This document shows positions 9,159 through 17,711 of a DNA stretch of 64,000 bases, in pieces. Below the pieces are notes generated by a model. That model saw only the letters and a list, made by a program, of their open reading frames with translations, made no database searches and was not told the DNA's origin. The translations under genes and the position numbers were made by a program. This DNA is from an uncultured Bacilli bacterium. GTDB taxonomy: Bacteria > Bacillota_I > Bacilli_A > RFN20 > CAG-826. The stretch lies in NCBI GenBank assembly GCA_934725985.1, contig CAKVCX010000002.1, forward strand, positions 434,001 to 498,000, read 5' to 3'. Numbering within the stretch: position 1 is the first letter of the stretch; the number at the start of each line of letters is the position of its first letter.

Positions 9159-9740
9159 CTAAGCAAAAAAATCCGCGCCGACTGGCAAAGAAGTTATGTA
9201 GGCGTTTTTTTCATCTTCACCTATTTTTAAGTCTTTAGGACTATTGATTTCGGTTTGAATCGGAATGTTTTTTTCTATTCTTTCCTTAAAAATAGTCCCA
9301 TCAAGCCTAGCCCCATTACTAACTAAGCAAACTAAATGATCGCCTACTTTAAAATTAGAATAACGAGTAACGGTAGTCAATGTATCGTTTAATCCTTTTA
9401 AAGTTACTATGGCTTGTTTTTCAAAAATTGGATGTTCTTCTCTTTTTTCCACCTCATATACCAAAAAAGAAGAATTGGATACATAATCAAGTTTATCTAT
9501 CCTTTCTTTGGTTAAATACGAATTGATTTGATCGATTAATTCTTTAGAAGGCTTTTTTTCTAACCCAATTGAAGTAGTCGATAACTCTACGTTAAAGAAA
9601 TTAATCCCGATTAGTTTCTTATCCCTGAATAAATATGTAACACCATCTTTGCTTTTAACTTGATTGGGAATGCAATTAGGTTCGATAACCAAAGAAGTAA
9701 TTTTTTCTTTGCCAATATAATAAGAATAAATATGATACAT
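9159..9740 (-). CDS. YtpR-like protein (DUF4479 / tRNA-binding OB-fold domain)
   Basis: 193 aa. The N-terminal part has the DUF4479 pattern (YLFRDKKLIGINFFNVELS). The C-terminal half has the OB-fold layout of the EMAP-II/PheT-type tRNA-binding domain (HPIFEKQAIVTLKG...FKVGDHLVCLVSNGARLDG). The match is weak, and usual landmarks such as 'GAxN' and 'G..S.GM' are eroded. Context supports the call: in Bacillus, ytpR lies near trmB, and here trmB is 1 base upstream. Its exact role is not established. Confidence 0.65.
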   Translation of the reverse strand: MYHIYSYYIGKEKITSLVIEPNCIPNQVKSKDGVTYLFRDKKLIGINFFNVELSTTSIGLEKKPSKELIDQINSYLTKERIDKLDYVSNSSFLVYEVEKREEHPIFEKQAIVTLKGLNDTLTTVTRYSNFKVGDHLVCLVSNGARLDGTIFKERIEKNIPIQTEINSPKDLKIGEDEKNAYITSLPVGADFFA

Positions 9741-9741
9741 G

Positions 9742-10359
9742 TTAATTATTCTCCTTTTTTCTTAATATCAATCTATTGATTGAAACGCCCATTTCCCTAA
9801 ATGATTTTTCATATTCGGTTTCAACATCAAATTCATTTAATTGATAATTATCGTCCTTACTTACTATCTCTAAATCAATTTTTTTAGCTTCTTCGATAGT
9901 AAAAGTAAACAAATCGGCGTTATCGGTTTTAATATAAATCAAGCCATCTTTATTAAGCAAGGAAACAATATTATTTAATCTTGGGCCGTAGGTAAGCCGC
10001 CTTTTATGGTGCTTTAATTTTGGCCATGGATCAGAAAAATTCAAATAGATTCCATCAAATCTAAGCGTTTCGATAAGAGGGAGCAATTTATCAAAGTCAC
10101 CGCAAAGAAATTTTACATCCTTGTTATTGCTTTCAAAAGCCTTTCTAGCGGCAATAGCTAAAATTGAAGTATCTTTTTCTATGCCCAAATAATGTCCTTT
10201 TACAAGCGAAGGCATATTTAGGATAAAGCTTCCTTTTCCTGTTCCTATCTCTAGATATAAAGGCGAATGAAAAAAGAAGGGATCATCAATAGAATTTATT
10301 ACTATGTCCTTATGGGCATTAATGAAAGGAAGAGCCCATTTTTTATTTCTAGCTCTCAC
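9742..10359 (-). CDS. trmB: tRNA (guanine-N7-)-methyltransferase
   Basis: Makes m7G46 in tRNA from S-adenosylmethionine. 205 aa, normal for TrmB. Seen: the SAM-binding YLEIGTGKGSFILNM, the acidic GIEKDTSIL, the catalytic NFSDPWPKLKHHKRRLTY block and the C-terminal TEYEKSFREMG. The start is GTG, overlapping the pepV stop by 4 bases (GTGA), which indicates translational coupling. Confidence 0.95.
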   Translation of the reverse strand: MRARNKKWALPFINAHKDIVINSIDDPFFFHSPLYLEIGTGKGSFILNMPSLVKGHYLGIEKDTSILAIAARKAFESNNKDVKFLCGDFDKLLPLIETLRFDGIYLNFSDPWPKLKHHKRRLTYGPRLNNIVSLLNKDGLIYIKTDNADLFTFTIEEAKKIDLEIVSKDDNYQLNEFDVETEYEKSFREMGVSINRLILRKKENN

Positions 10360-11729
10360 TTTTTTAATTTACCTAATCTATAAATGGCATCGGCATAAAT
10401 GGCTATTTGAGCATATAAATCTTTTAAATAGATGTATTCATTTGGCGAATGAATATTGCCTGGATGTCCTTTAAAAGCAGAACCATAAGCCACAATGTTT
10501 TTAGCCTCTTTTGCATAAGTCCCACCCCCGATGGCCATAGGCTTATCAAAAAATCTATGGGTCATATGGCGATAGCTTTTCATCAAGGTCGATACCAACG
10601 GGGAATCTTTTTTATAAAGCAAAATCGGGGCTTTCGAATTCATAACGAAAGTCATATCGACAAATTTAGACAAATTTGCAACAGCTTCTTCTTCTTTTGC
10701 TTCTTCCCCATACCTAAAGTCGACCGAAATATTTAAAACGTGTTTGCTATTATAGGTAACAATCCCGTAATTAAATGTTGCTTCGCCTAATTCTTTAGAA
10801 GAAGAATTACCATTAAAAACAACCCCACGATTATCTAAAATAGCCTTGGCTAAGTTGAGCAAGAAAGCATTATTATAATATTGACCAAGGAAAGCGAAAC
10901 CATTAGCAATGGCAGATTGACCAAGTTCTGGAGTCGAACCATGGGCGCTCTTGCCTTTAAAAGTTACAATCATTATTTCACCAGTATCGGTGATGTCGCC
11001 ATTAATTTTATTTTCATTAAATTCTTTGATAAATTTTTTATCGCTAGGGATAGTAACAATCATTTTATCGCAAACCGCATTAGCAGCCACCCCTCCATCT
11101 ATAGCGATAATAGGAGATAAATCGATAAGTTTAGTTAGGCTACCATGGACGATTCCTTTCTCGGCATAAATCAAAGGAAAATCGGCATCAGGGGTAAAGC
11201 CATAGTCGCAATGGGGATTTTTTGCCACATTAAAATAATAATCAAGGCAAGAAGAGCCTCTTTCTTCGTCTCCGCCTGCTACCAATCTAACTCTATAGCC
11301 ATCGATTAGGCCATTATCTTTTAATAACTTTAAAGAATAAAGCGAGGCAATTAATGGACCTTTATCATCACTAGTACCGCGCCCTATTAATTTCATTTCC
11401 TTTCCTTGGCCAACTAATTTAGCTTCAAATGGAGGATAATCCCATTTTCCAGAGGCAGGAACAACATCGCAATGGGCATAAATGCCAATCAATGGCCCTT
11501 CTTCACCACTAGAAATCTCTACGGCATGCCCATCAATATTTCTAGTTTTAAAACCGAATTCCTTACCAAATTTCTCTAAAGTATCTAGCCCAGATTTAAC
11601 CCCTTTCCCATAAGGGGCAAGATCAGTGATACTAGACTCATCGTAAACAGATTGCTTGCGAACCAACTCAATTAAAGAGGCAAGGCAATTACTTTCATAT
11701 TTTTTTGCTAATTTTTTAAAATTTGGCAT
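10356..11729 (-). CDS. pepV: Dipeptidase PepV (peptidase family M20)
   Basis: A cytosolic zinc dipeptidase that splits dipeptides from peptide uptake. 457 aa, in range for PepV. Seen: the first metal His in YAHCDVVPASGKWDYPPF, the bridging Asp in GRGTSDDKGP, the catalytic Glu pair in GGDEERGSS, an inserted lid domain with HGSTPELG, and the final His in KGHPGNIHSPNE. It ends in TGA, part of the evidence for the standard genetic code. Co-transcribed with trmB, and 12 bases downstream of the ECF gene. Confidence 0.93.
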   Translation of the reverse strand: MPNFKKLAKKYESNCLASLIELVRKQSVYDESSITDLAPYGKGVKSGLDTLEKFGKEFGFKTRNIDGHAVEISSGEEGPLIGIYAHCDVVPASGKWDYPPFEAKLVGQGKEMKLIGRGTSDDKGPLIASLYSLKLLKDNGLIDGYRVRLVAGGDEERGSSCLDYYFNVAKNPHCDYGFTPDADFPLIYAEKGIVHGSLTKLIDLSPIIAIDGGVAANAVCDKMIVTIPSDKKFIKEFNENKINGDITDTGEIMIVTFKGKSAHGSTPELGQSAIANGFAFLGQYYNNAFLLNLAKAILDNRGVVFNGNSSSKELGEATFNYGIVTYNSKHVLNISVDFRYGEEAKEEEAVANLSKFVDMTFVMNSKAPILLYKKDSPLVSTLMKSYRHMTHRFFDKPMAIGGGTYAKEAKNIVAYGSAFKGHPGNIHSPNEYIYLKDLYAQIAIYADAIYRLGKLKK

Positions 11730-11741
11730 TTTTTATCTCCA

Positions 11742-12446
11742 TTATTTCTTTTTGCTTAATCTAGGCATTACTTTACTTAAGGCTAGGCAAGTAGGCGGAA
11801 CAATAACCCCAGATAAAACCATTTCCCCCACCATCCCGATCAATATTATTGCTAAGAAAGTCAAAGTCGTTCCATTTGACACTGGGTTAGATGAGCCTAG
11901 CAATCCTCCAACTTCAGTTGGGAAGAAAATATATAAAGTTAAAAAGACTAAGCATGTGTGCAGCAATGTCAAGCCCATTGCAGCCACGGATAAGTATATT
12001 CCTTTAAGAGGACTTTTGTATAGTTTCCTTATTAAGGAAAAAGTAATTCCTGCCACTAATCCAAACAAAACCCGAGGTGGGATGGCCGTCCAAGGATAGG
12101 CAAAAAGTAAATTAAAGCCGGCTCCGGTAGTCAAGGCTTGAATATAGGAACATATGCCAAAGCAAAGCCCATAAAGCAAACCTCTTTTATACCCAAATAA
12201 ATATGCGCCAATCAAAACAGGAATATGGAGCAAGGTAAAAGAAATAAAAGGAGAAACGGCAATAAAGCCAATATTAGGAACAAAGGTAAAAATGGCAATT
12301 ATTGCTATAAAAAAAGCATCAATAACCATCATTTTAATATTCAAGGAAGTATCAATTTCTTTTCTATTAAAACTTTTATAAACGAAAGAGGTCAATATTA
12401 AGATTAAGCCTAATAAAACAATACCGGCAATCTGAAAGCCCATCAT
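11742..12446 (-). CDS. ECF transporter S-component, probably for pantothenate
   Basis: A 234-residue membrane protein with about six hydrophobic segments and the ECF S-component pattern (FVPNIGFIAVSPFISFTLLHIPVLIGAYLFG split by loops; a Gly/Ala-rich first half). S-components capture a vitamin and work with a shared EcfA-EcfT energizer, which is not in this window. Its start overlaps the coaX stop (TAATG). Coupling to pantothenate kinase makes pantothenate or a related pantetheine compound the best guess for the substrate (inference). An ATG pair (12446, 12443) leaves the exact first residue open. Confidence 0.82.
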   Translation of the reverse strand: MMGFQIAGIVLLGLILILTSFVYKSFNRKEIDTSLNIKMMVIDAFFIAIIAIFTFVPNIGFIAVSPFISFTLLHIPVLIGAYLFGYKRGLLYGLCFGICSYIQALTTGAGFNLLFAYPWTAIPPRVLFGLVAGITFSLIRKLYKSPLKGIYLSVAAMGLTLLHTCLVFLTLYIFFPTEVGGLLGSSNPVSNGTTLTFLAIILIGMVGEMVLSGVIVPPTCLALSKVMPRLSKKK

Positions 12447-13210
12447 TACTTATTCCTCCTTAAATAAAGTGAAACCAAACCATCAAGGAGTAATTTAGGA
12501 TCATAGTTGAATTCGGGCAGCAATGGTTTAACAAAAATAGAACACCCGCCAGTTAATATTAAAGTTGGTTTTTCTTTGAATTGCTTTGAAAAAAGATTGC
12601 ACATCCCTTCTACAAACATTGCTTCCCCATAAGTTAAACCGCTATTCATGGAATCAACGGTATTTTTCCCAATCGGAGAAGGCGGAATAGAAAAATCTAC
12701 TTCTGGCAAAGCGGCCGTGCGCTTAACCATGGCTTCCTTTCCTATTTCTAATCCAGGAGCAATACTACATCCTAAAAAAGACCCATCCTTATCAACGGCT
12801 ATTATTTTATTGGCAGTACCCAAATCAGCAATTATGGCAGGTAATTTATATTTCTTTTTGGCCCCAAGGCAATCAGCCACCAAATCGGCCCCCACTTCTT
12901 TGGGATTATCAGTTTTAATGGCTATGCCGGTTTTTAATTTTGGACCAAGTGTCAAAGGCGATATTCCGTAAAGCTTTTTTATTAGATTGACCCATTTCTT
13001 TTCTAAAATTGGAACAACGCTAGAAATGATGCAACCAAAAACAAAAGAAAACCTATCTCCATAAGGCTTTAATAAATTTGTTAAATCAGAACAGAGCTGG
13101 TCAATGGTTCGACTAGAATCGGACTTTAACTTAAAATCAGCAATAAGGTTTTCCTCATCGTAAAAACCTAAATTGGTAATGGAATTACCTATATCTACGG
13201 CAAGTATCAT
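12446..13210 (-). CDS. coaX: Type III pantothenate kinase
   Basis: Phosphorylates pantothenate with ATP as the first step to coenzyme A. 254 aa, typical for CoaX. Seen: the N-terminal ASKHA phosphate loop DIGNSITNLG, the family block NPKEVGADLVADCLGA, a second phosphate loop DLGTANKIIAVDKDG, and the adenosine loop LTGGCSIFV. The DLGTANKI sequence differs slightly from the common D-x-GTATT. It is first of the minus-strand operon that continues through the ECF gene to pncB, with the start near a divergent promoter region. Confidence 0.93.
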   Translation of the reverse strand: MILAVDIGNSITNLGFYDEENLIADFKLKSDSSRTIDQLCSDLTNLLKPYGDRFSFVFGCIISSVVPILEKKWVNLIKKLYGISPLTLGPKLKTGIAIKTDNPKEVGADLVADCLGAKKKYKLPAIIADLGTANKIIAVDKDGSFLGCSIAPGLEIGKEAMVKRTAALPEVDFSIPPSPIGKNTVDSMNSGLTYGEAMFVEGMCNLFSKQFKEKPTLILTGGCSIFVKPLLPEFNYDPKLLLDGLVSLYLRRNK

Positions 13211-13392
13211 AATATTCCTTCCGGGCTTTGGTCTATTCTAAATAGTACCAAGCGAATCGATTATATTACTAAAAAGAACAAGAAACAAATTAAGCGTTGT
13301 GTTTATTCGTTTTTAACAAAATATTAAACAAAAAAACAAACTGTTTTTCTTTATTTAAAAAAGAGTAAAATCAAAACCATTAAGGTTTAACC

Positions 13393-14265
13393 ATGATTAA
13401 AAAAAGCATTCCATCTTCTATTTTCGCAATCATTATGTTCGTTTTAAGCGGTTTATCTATAATCGCATTCTTTTCCCCACTAGTTATTGGACTATTGGTT
13501 TATTATAACGTTGGTGGTATAGGGCAAAGCTGTGCGACTTTCTTTATAGAAAAAATTGGCTTTGACCCAAGCTCGCAAGCAATCTATAACGGAACGGCAA
13601 AAACCCTTGACCAATATTATGTAAGCCTATATCAGCTTATTGGACTAGCCGTTTTTACATTCGTTCCATTAAGCGTTTATGGCTTGATTTTTGGAATCGG
13701 CTCAATTTGCTCATTATTTGGAATAGATTTGGACGAGGGGGAGGGTTGGTCTGGCCTAGCTAGTATTTTAGCCGCTTTATTCGCGATTGCCTTAGCCATA
13801 GTCTATTGGTGGGCAATATGCCAAAAAATAGGTTATGGCAACGCTACTATTATGTCTTTTGCCGGAGAGCCTATGCATTGGGGATATAGGTTTATGTTCT
13901 ATATATTCCCCTTGCTAAGCATTGCCATTCAATTTGTAGCAATTTTTATAGGAGCCATGATTGCAGAACATCTAGGAATGGAAGACATACCTTTACTGTT
14001 TCCTTTATTTTCCCTATTAGGAGTAGCTATTGGAGGAGGATTAGTTGGGCTATTGTTCTTTGCTTTTGTAAAAATTTTGATTTTCATCGCTTCCATTGCC
14101 GGATTCTTAATAATTGTCGGGGCAATAATTTCAGTATTTAGCCCCTCGCAAGCTTATTATACTGATAGTACTGGCACCAGTAGAAAATACCATGAAACAT
14201 TTTTTAAGGATGCCTATATTGACGAAAATGATGCCGATTCATGGAAAAACTATAACGGCGATTAA
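13393..14265 (+). CDS. Membrane protein of unknown function (290 aa)
   Basis: I do not recognise this family. It has about six membrane segments: residues about 10-38, 75-100, 112-135, 155-185, 195-220 and 225-250. An acidic loop IDLDEGEGW lies in the middle, and the tail DENDADSWKNYNGD is hydrophilic and acidic. ATG 13393 follows GGTTTAACC, with a weak ribosome site. It is divergent from coaX and upstream of the MgtC gene with a 204-base gap, so co-transcription is uncertain. Confidence 0.7.
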   Translation: MIKKSIPSSIFAIIMFVLSGLSIIAFFSPLVIGLLVYYNVGGIGQSCATFFIEKIGFDPSSQAIYNGTAKTLDQYYVSLYQLIGLAVFTFVPLSVYGLIFGIGSICSLFGIDLDEGEGWSGLASILAALFAIALAIVYWWAICQKIGYGNATIMSFAGEPMHWGYRFMFYIFPLLSIAIQFVAIFIGAMIAEHLGMEDIPLLFPLFSLLGVAIGGGLVGLLFFAFVKILIFIASIAGFLIIVGAIISVFSPSQAYYTDSTGTSRKYHETFFKDAYIDENDADSWKNYNGD

Positions 14266-14469
14266 TTTTATTTAAAATTGCACTTTAAAAAACTACTAAA
14301 GCCAATAAATACTTAAAATGGGCATCTAGACAAATAACTATTTAATACTTTAAAAAAATATTTGCTAAATAAGGGGAAAACGATTTAAACTTTTTATTAG
14401 AAAAAGGCAAAAAATTACAATAAAAAAAGAAAAAAGCCATTTTATAAAGCAAAATTGATTGGAGAGAGC

Positions 14470-15228
14470 ATGTTATTTAAGATTTTAGAAGCGGTTACTA
14501 GCGATGGTTTTAAAACCCCTTTGTCTTTAGATACTTATATAATTAATTTTTTTAACAACTTAGGTTGGTGGGGAAACTTAATCTTATTAGTCTTATCGCT
14601 TTTAAGTGCCACTATATTTGGCGGAATTCTTGGGTATCAAAGAGAAATAAATGGACATTCAGCCGGATTTAGGACCCATGTTTTGATTTCTATAGGCAGC
14701 GCTTTAATAATGATTTTATCCATCTATGCGGTTCCAGGAGAGGCGACTAGGGATCCAATGCGGTTGGCTGCGGCTGGAGTAACAGGGGTTGGTTTTTTAG
14801 GGGCAGGAGCCATTATTAAAAACGGAATAAGCGTAAAAGGCCTAACAACTTCTGCCACGATTTGGGTAACCATGGCCATTGGAATGGCTTGCGGAGCTGG
14901 ATTTTTTGTTATCGGTACCTTTACTACAATCATTGCCTTAATAGCCTTGATAACATTCAAGCAAATTGAAAATTGGGCCAGTAAGAATAATACAAATATA
15001 ATGGTTGTTGTTAATCCTGATTGTCCTGTTTTTAAGTATTTAATATTACTTCTAGAAAAATATGAGATCGCTTATAAGGATTTTGATACAACTTTAGCCG
15101 AAACAAATGAAAAGGAAGTATTAAGAATACATTTTAAGTGCATTGAAAAAAACAAGGGTTCTTTATACGCCTTTATTGAAGAATTTAGACAAAAAGTAAA
15201 TCCCATTGACATAGAAATCTTAAAATAG
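14470..15228 (+). CDS. MgtC/SapB family membrane protein
   Basis: 252 aa. The conserved MgtC membrane domain is clear: ATIFGGILGYQREINGHSAG, FRTHVLISIGSAL, RLAAAGVTGVGFLGAGAI and GLTTSATIWVTMAIGMACG. A cytoplasmic ACT-like domain follows (about 170-250). MgtC proteins act in Mg2+ limitation and acid or virulence-type stress, partly by inhibiting F1Fo ATPase; the role here is unproven. I chose ATG 14470 because GGAGAG lies 4 bases ahead; a TTG at 14455 would swallow that site. It is the last gene before the accessory island. Confidence 0.9.
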   Translation: MLFKILEAVTSDGFKTPLSLDTYIINFFNNLGWWGNLILLVLSLLSATIFGGILGYQREINGHSAGFRTHVLISIGSALIMILSIYAVPGEATRDPMRLAAAGVTGVGFLGAGAIIKNGISVKGLTTSATIWVTMAIGMACGAGFFVIGTFTTIIALIALITFKQIENWASKNNTNIMVVVNPDCPVFKYLILLLEKYEIAYKDFDTTLAETNEKEVLRIHFKCIEKNKGSLYAFIEEFRQKVNPIDIEILK

Positions 15229-15309
15229 AAAACTAAGTAGTCATTGCGTAAATATCGAAAATCATTAGCAAATTTATATTTAAATGCTTTATTGAAATTT
15301 ATTTTTTAG

Positions 15310-15435
15310 AAATAATGGTTCTGATGACTAATATTGATGCAATCCATCGAATAAGTATGAAAAATTGCATATCCTTATTCAAAAAGGTGCATGCAATTAG
15401 ATCTAATTTGTATATCCTGCCAGGAGCTTTTTTCA
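15310..15435. repeat. Diverged direct repeat, copy A (tRNA-Trp 3'-flank type)
   Basis: Aligns over about 120 bases with 24366-24490. Shared blocks include 'aatggKtctgatKac', 'aatattgatRcaat', three decayed GCATACCC-like units at 21-22-base steps, 'agatctaattt' against 'agagctaattt', and a closing 'agctttttt'. On the minus strand it keeps a TCAGAACCATTA remnant of the tRNA-Trp 3' end (TCAGTCCCTGCCATTA). Confidence 0.6.
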
Positions 15436-15449
15436 AAGTAAACTAAAAG

Positions 15450-15870
15450 AAGCAAATAGAAAGGATTATGCAGCCCTATATAATCTGCCAAATATGTATC
15501 GGAACAACTTATAATTTTTAATGTTTTTCTAGCCGTCGAAGATTATGGCAAGGCAAACTAAAACTATTCAAACTTTTATAATTCATATTGCTTAAGCCAC
15601 ACTTAATTCACGATAAGTAAATGTTCCATAATGCTTTAATTAGCAATTTATCTTTAGCACATCCTTCTTATGATGGAAACGAATAAAAAATTAGAAGATA
15701 AAGATAATCAATAGAATTGCTTGTCTATTAAAAAATTTTTAAAGTCACATCCAGGATTTAATCGTGATAAACTGTAAAAATATTTAGACTTATTTGTTTT
15801 ACGGCAAATGAAAAAGGAGAACGATTAGAAAGAATGAAACGTACGTACATACCTTTCTTTAGTTACTCCA
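15450..15870 (+). pseudogene. Decayed transposase
   Basis: Plus-strand frames broken by many stops and shifts. In order they give GRLWQGK-type basic sequence, 'KPHLIHDK-stop-MFHNALISNLSL', then in another frame 'LEDKDNQ-stop-N' and 'KKFLKSHPGFNRDKL-stop-KYLDLF'. The order HDK..HN.LI..L then DK.N.LN then LK.FL..H.GFNR..L..YL.LF matches the C-terminal part of a DDE-type insertion-sequence transposase as I remember it. The exact IS family is uncertain. Too damaged to act. It marks past mobile-element activity at the left end of the island. Confidence 0.45.
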
Positions 15871-15973
15871 ATTTCATTAAAATATCGTGATTATTACAAA
15901 AAAGCAGCGATTAATGACCTAAATATTTCAAATTTTAAACCCGCTATATAAATAAGGATTTATATTTTTGTTT

Positions 15974-17632
15974 TTATAAATTTATCCAAATTGCCGGGAC
16001 AACGCCTTGAACTACACGCGATACGTTTATATATTTTAGTTGAGAATCTGTTGTAACCATTACAACGTTCATATTATTTCCACTTTTCGAAGTCAAATAA
16101 TTAGGCGAACGAGTCCACCAATCACAATTTGGATAGTAAGGTGCGCTATTGATAACTTCTCCACCCATGTATTTTCCATATTCAGACCACCAAATATGTT
16201 TTTGTGGATCTTTAGTCCTATAGGAAGTTGGATCTGCAATAAAGCCATAATTTGTATTTGTTAATTCATAGGAACTTAATAAAAATACTTTGTCTTCAGT
16301 ACTTTCGCAAGCTGTACCACCGGTGCCGGCATTCCATTTATATTTTTCTTCTTTTGCATCTGCACTGCTTTCACTATTATCCACTAAAGTAGTTAGAATA
16401 ATTTCTTTTTGTTTCGTGCCAAAAGCTAAATCGTAGAAAGAAGAATTCAGCCAAGCACGAATGTCACTTTTTGCATAATCGCATGGTATACCGTCTGCCA
16501 CATTATGTTGATATTGCATAGAATCAATTGCACTATCACACATCAACAACGCCTTTTGATTATCTTTAGTTAAAATGCGCCATTGAAGAGGGGCAAATTT
16601 AAACCAATATACTTTATCGAGTTCTACGCCATTAGACATTTGATTACCATCTGTTGAACCTTGCCAGTTACCTGGAACCGATTCTAAATAAGTAAAGCGC
16701 AAACGCCATGAATTAAAGTAAACAGCACGATATCGATTTCCTTCAAAATCAATATCTTGATACCAAGCATAATCGCTTTTAATATTTTTGCTATAGAAGC
16801 CAAAACTTGTCCATCCTTTTCCATCATCTTTTTTTGGCATGTTTTTAATTGAGGCATTTAAAGAAGTTATTAAATTTTCATCATCTATTAAGTTTTGAGG
16901 ATAACTACCAAAAGTAACCTTTTTTTCATCTTCACTGACGGTATAAATTGGTTCTACCTTTTCTTCCCACTTTGCTTTTAAAAGAAGATCTCCACGCGTT
17001 TTTTTCGTAATTTCGCTTACGATAACATCATAAGCATTTCCCCATCCTTTAAAGCTATATCCTTCTTTATTTGGAATAGGCAAAGATATAGGAAAGTCGC
17101 TTTCATTACTATAAGATGTTGGTATATTAATGCCTTTAGCAAAACTACCTCCATCTAAATCAAATGTAACGTTATATTGATAAACATCTGGTATATTCTC
17201 ACCAATAATAAATATAGAAAAACTTGTCGTTTCAAAGCTTAATTTTTTATTTTCGTATTTCGTGGTTAATACTTCCATTTCAGTATCGCTTTTAAAATGG
17301 AAAACCGTATGTCCGCTTTGAGAATAAGAAGGAAAATCCAAACTAATTTTTACTTTGCTTTTTGGTTGAATCTTTTCGTTATTCTTTTGCACGAAAATAT
17401 CGTAAATTAGGAAATTATAATCAACACAAAGGTCTTTTTCCTTTATCAAGTTTCTTTGTTCTTGCGTTGCCTGTTGAAGAGATTCCACCTTAAGTTGACT
17501 GCCTTTTTCAAAATCGCCTTCTGCGGTAAAAACACTATTGTTGATTGTAGTTTTTAAGGCATTATTTTCATTACATCCCATTAGTGTCATGCACATTGCT
17601 AAAGTCGATAATATTAGATATCTTTTTTTCAT
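15974..17632 (-). CDS. Lipoprotein with InlB-type repeat and DUF6273 domain
   Basis: Starts with a lipoprotein signal ending LMGC (Cys 20). Residues about 150-225 form an InlB B-repeat (listeria-bacteroides) unit: VTFDLDGGSFAKG ... EGYSFKGWG ... LLLKAKWEE. Residues about 235-552 look like DUF6273, a secreted domain of unknown function: PLQWRILTKDNQKALLMCDSA, DIRAWLNSSFYDLAF, VFLLSSYELTN and a DWWTRSPN motif. Probably a surface protein. It is the last of three lipoprotein genes on the minus strand, but a terminator lies between it and the previous gene, so it may have its own promoter. Confidence 0.85.
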   Translation of the reverse strand: MKKRYLILSTLAMCMTLMGCNENNALKTTINNSVFTAEGDFEKGSQLKVESLQQATQEQRNLIKEKDLCVDYNFLIYDIFVQKNNEKIQPKSKVKISLDFPSYSQSGHTVFHFKSDTEMEVLTTKYENKKLSFETTSFSIFIIGENIPDVYQYNVTFDLDGGSFAKGINIPTSYSNESDFPISLPIPNKEGYSFKGWGNAYDVIVSEITKKTRGDLLLKAKWEEKVEPIYTVSEDEKKVTFGSYPQNLIDDENLITSLNASIKNMPKKDDGKGWTSFGFYSKNIKSDYAWYQDIDFEGNRYRAVYFNSWRLRFTYLESVPGNWQGSTDGNQMSNGVELDKVYWFKFAPLQWRILTKDNQKALLMCDSAIDSMQYQHNVADGIPCDYAKSDIRAWLNSSFYDLAFGTKQKEIILTTLVDNSESSADAKEEKYKWNAGTGGTACESTEDKVFLLSSYELTNTNYGFIADPTSYRTKDPQKHIWWSEYGKYMGGEVINSAPYYPNCDWWTRSPNYLTSKSGNNMNVVMVTTDSQLKYINVSRVVQGVVPAIWINL

Positions 17633-17643
17633 GCCATCCCTCC

Positions 17644-17676
17644 TAAAAAATCAAAGCCGTCATGATAACGGCTTTG
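17644..17676 (-). terminator. Rho-independent terminator after the EF-Tu-domain lipoprotein gene
   Basis: CAAAGCCGT pairs perfectly with ACGGCTTTG (loop about 7 bases) and is followed on the minus strand by ATTTTTT. It lies between the lipoprotein genes at 17712 and 15974 and overlaps the leader of the latter. Confidence 0.85.
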
Positions 17677-17711
17677 AATGTTTCTTTGTTATTTTTTATA
17701 TCGCACGGGAA

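Larger units (their letters stand above)
15229..15973. other. Gene-free stretch: island left boundary
   Basis: 745 bases with no intact gene. It holds a diverged copy of the tRNA-Trp-side repeat (15310-15435) and the remains of a transposase (about 15450-15870). The last 100 bases show nothing I can name. Confidence 0.6.

Noticed and set aside
10356..10359. UGA read as tryptophan (mycoplasma code)
   Set aside because: TGA ends pepV, the kinase at 21245, the RCK gene at 29575 and others at natural overlaps, and the only tRNA-Trp here has anticodon CCA.
11656..12099. 147-codon plus-strand frame across pepV start and ECF gene
   Set aside because: Antisense to two well-supported genes, with no start signal.
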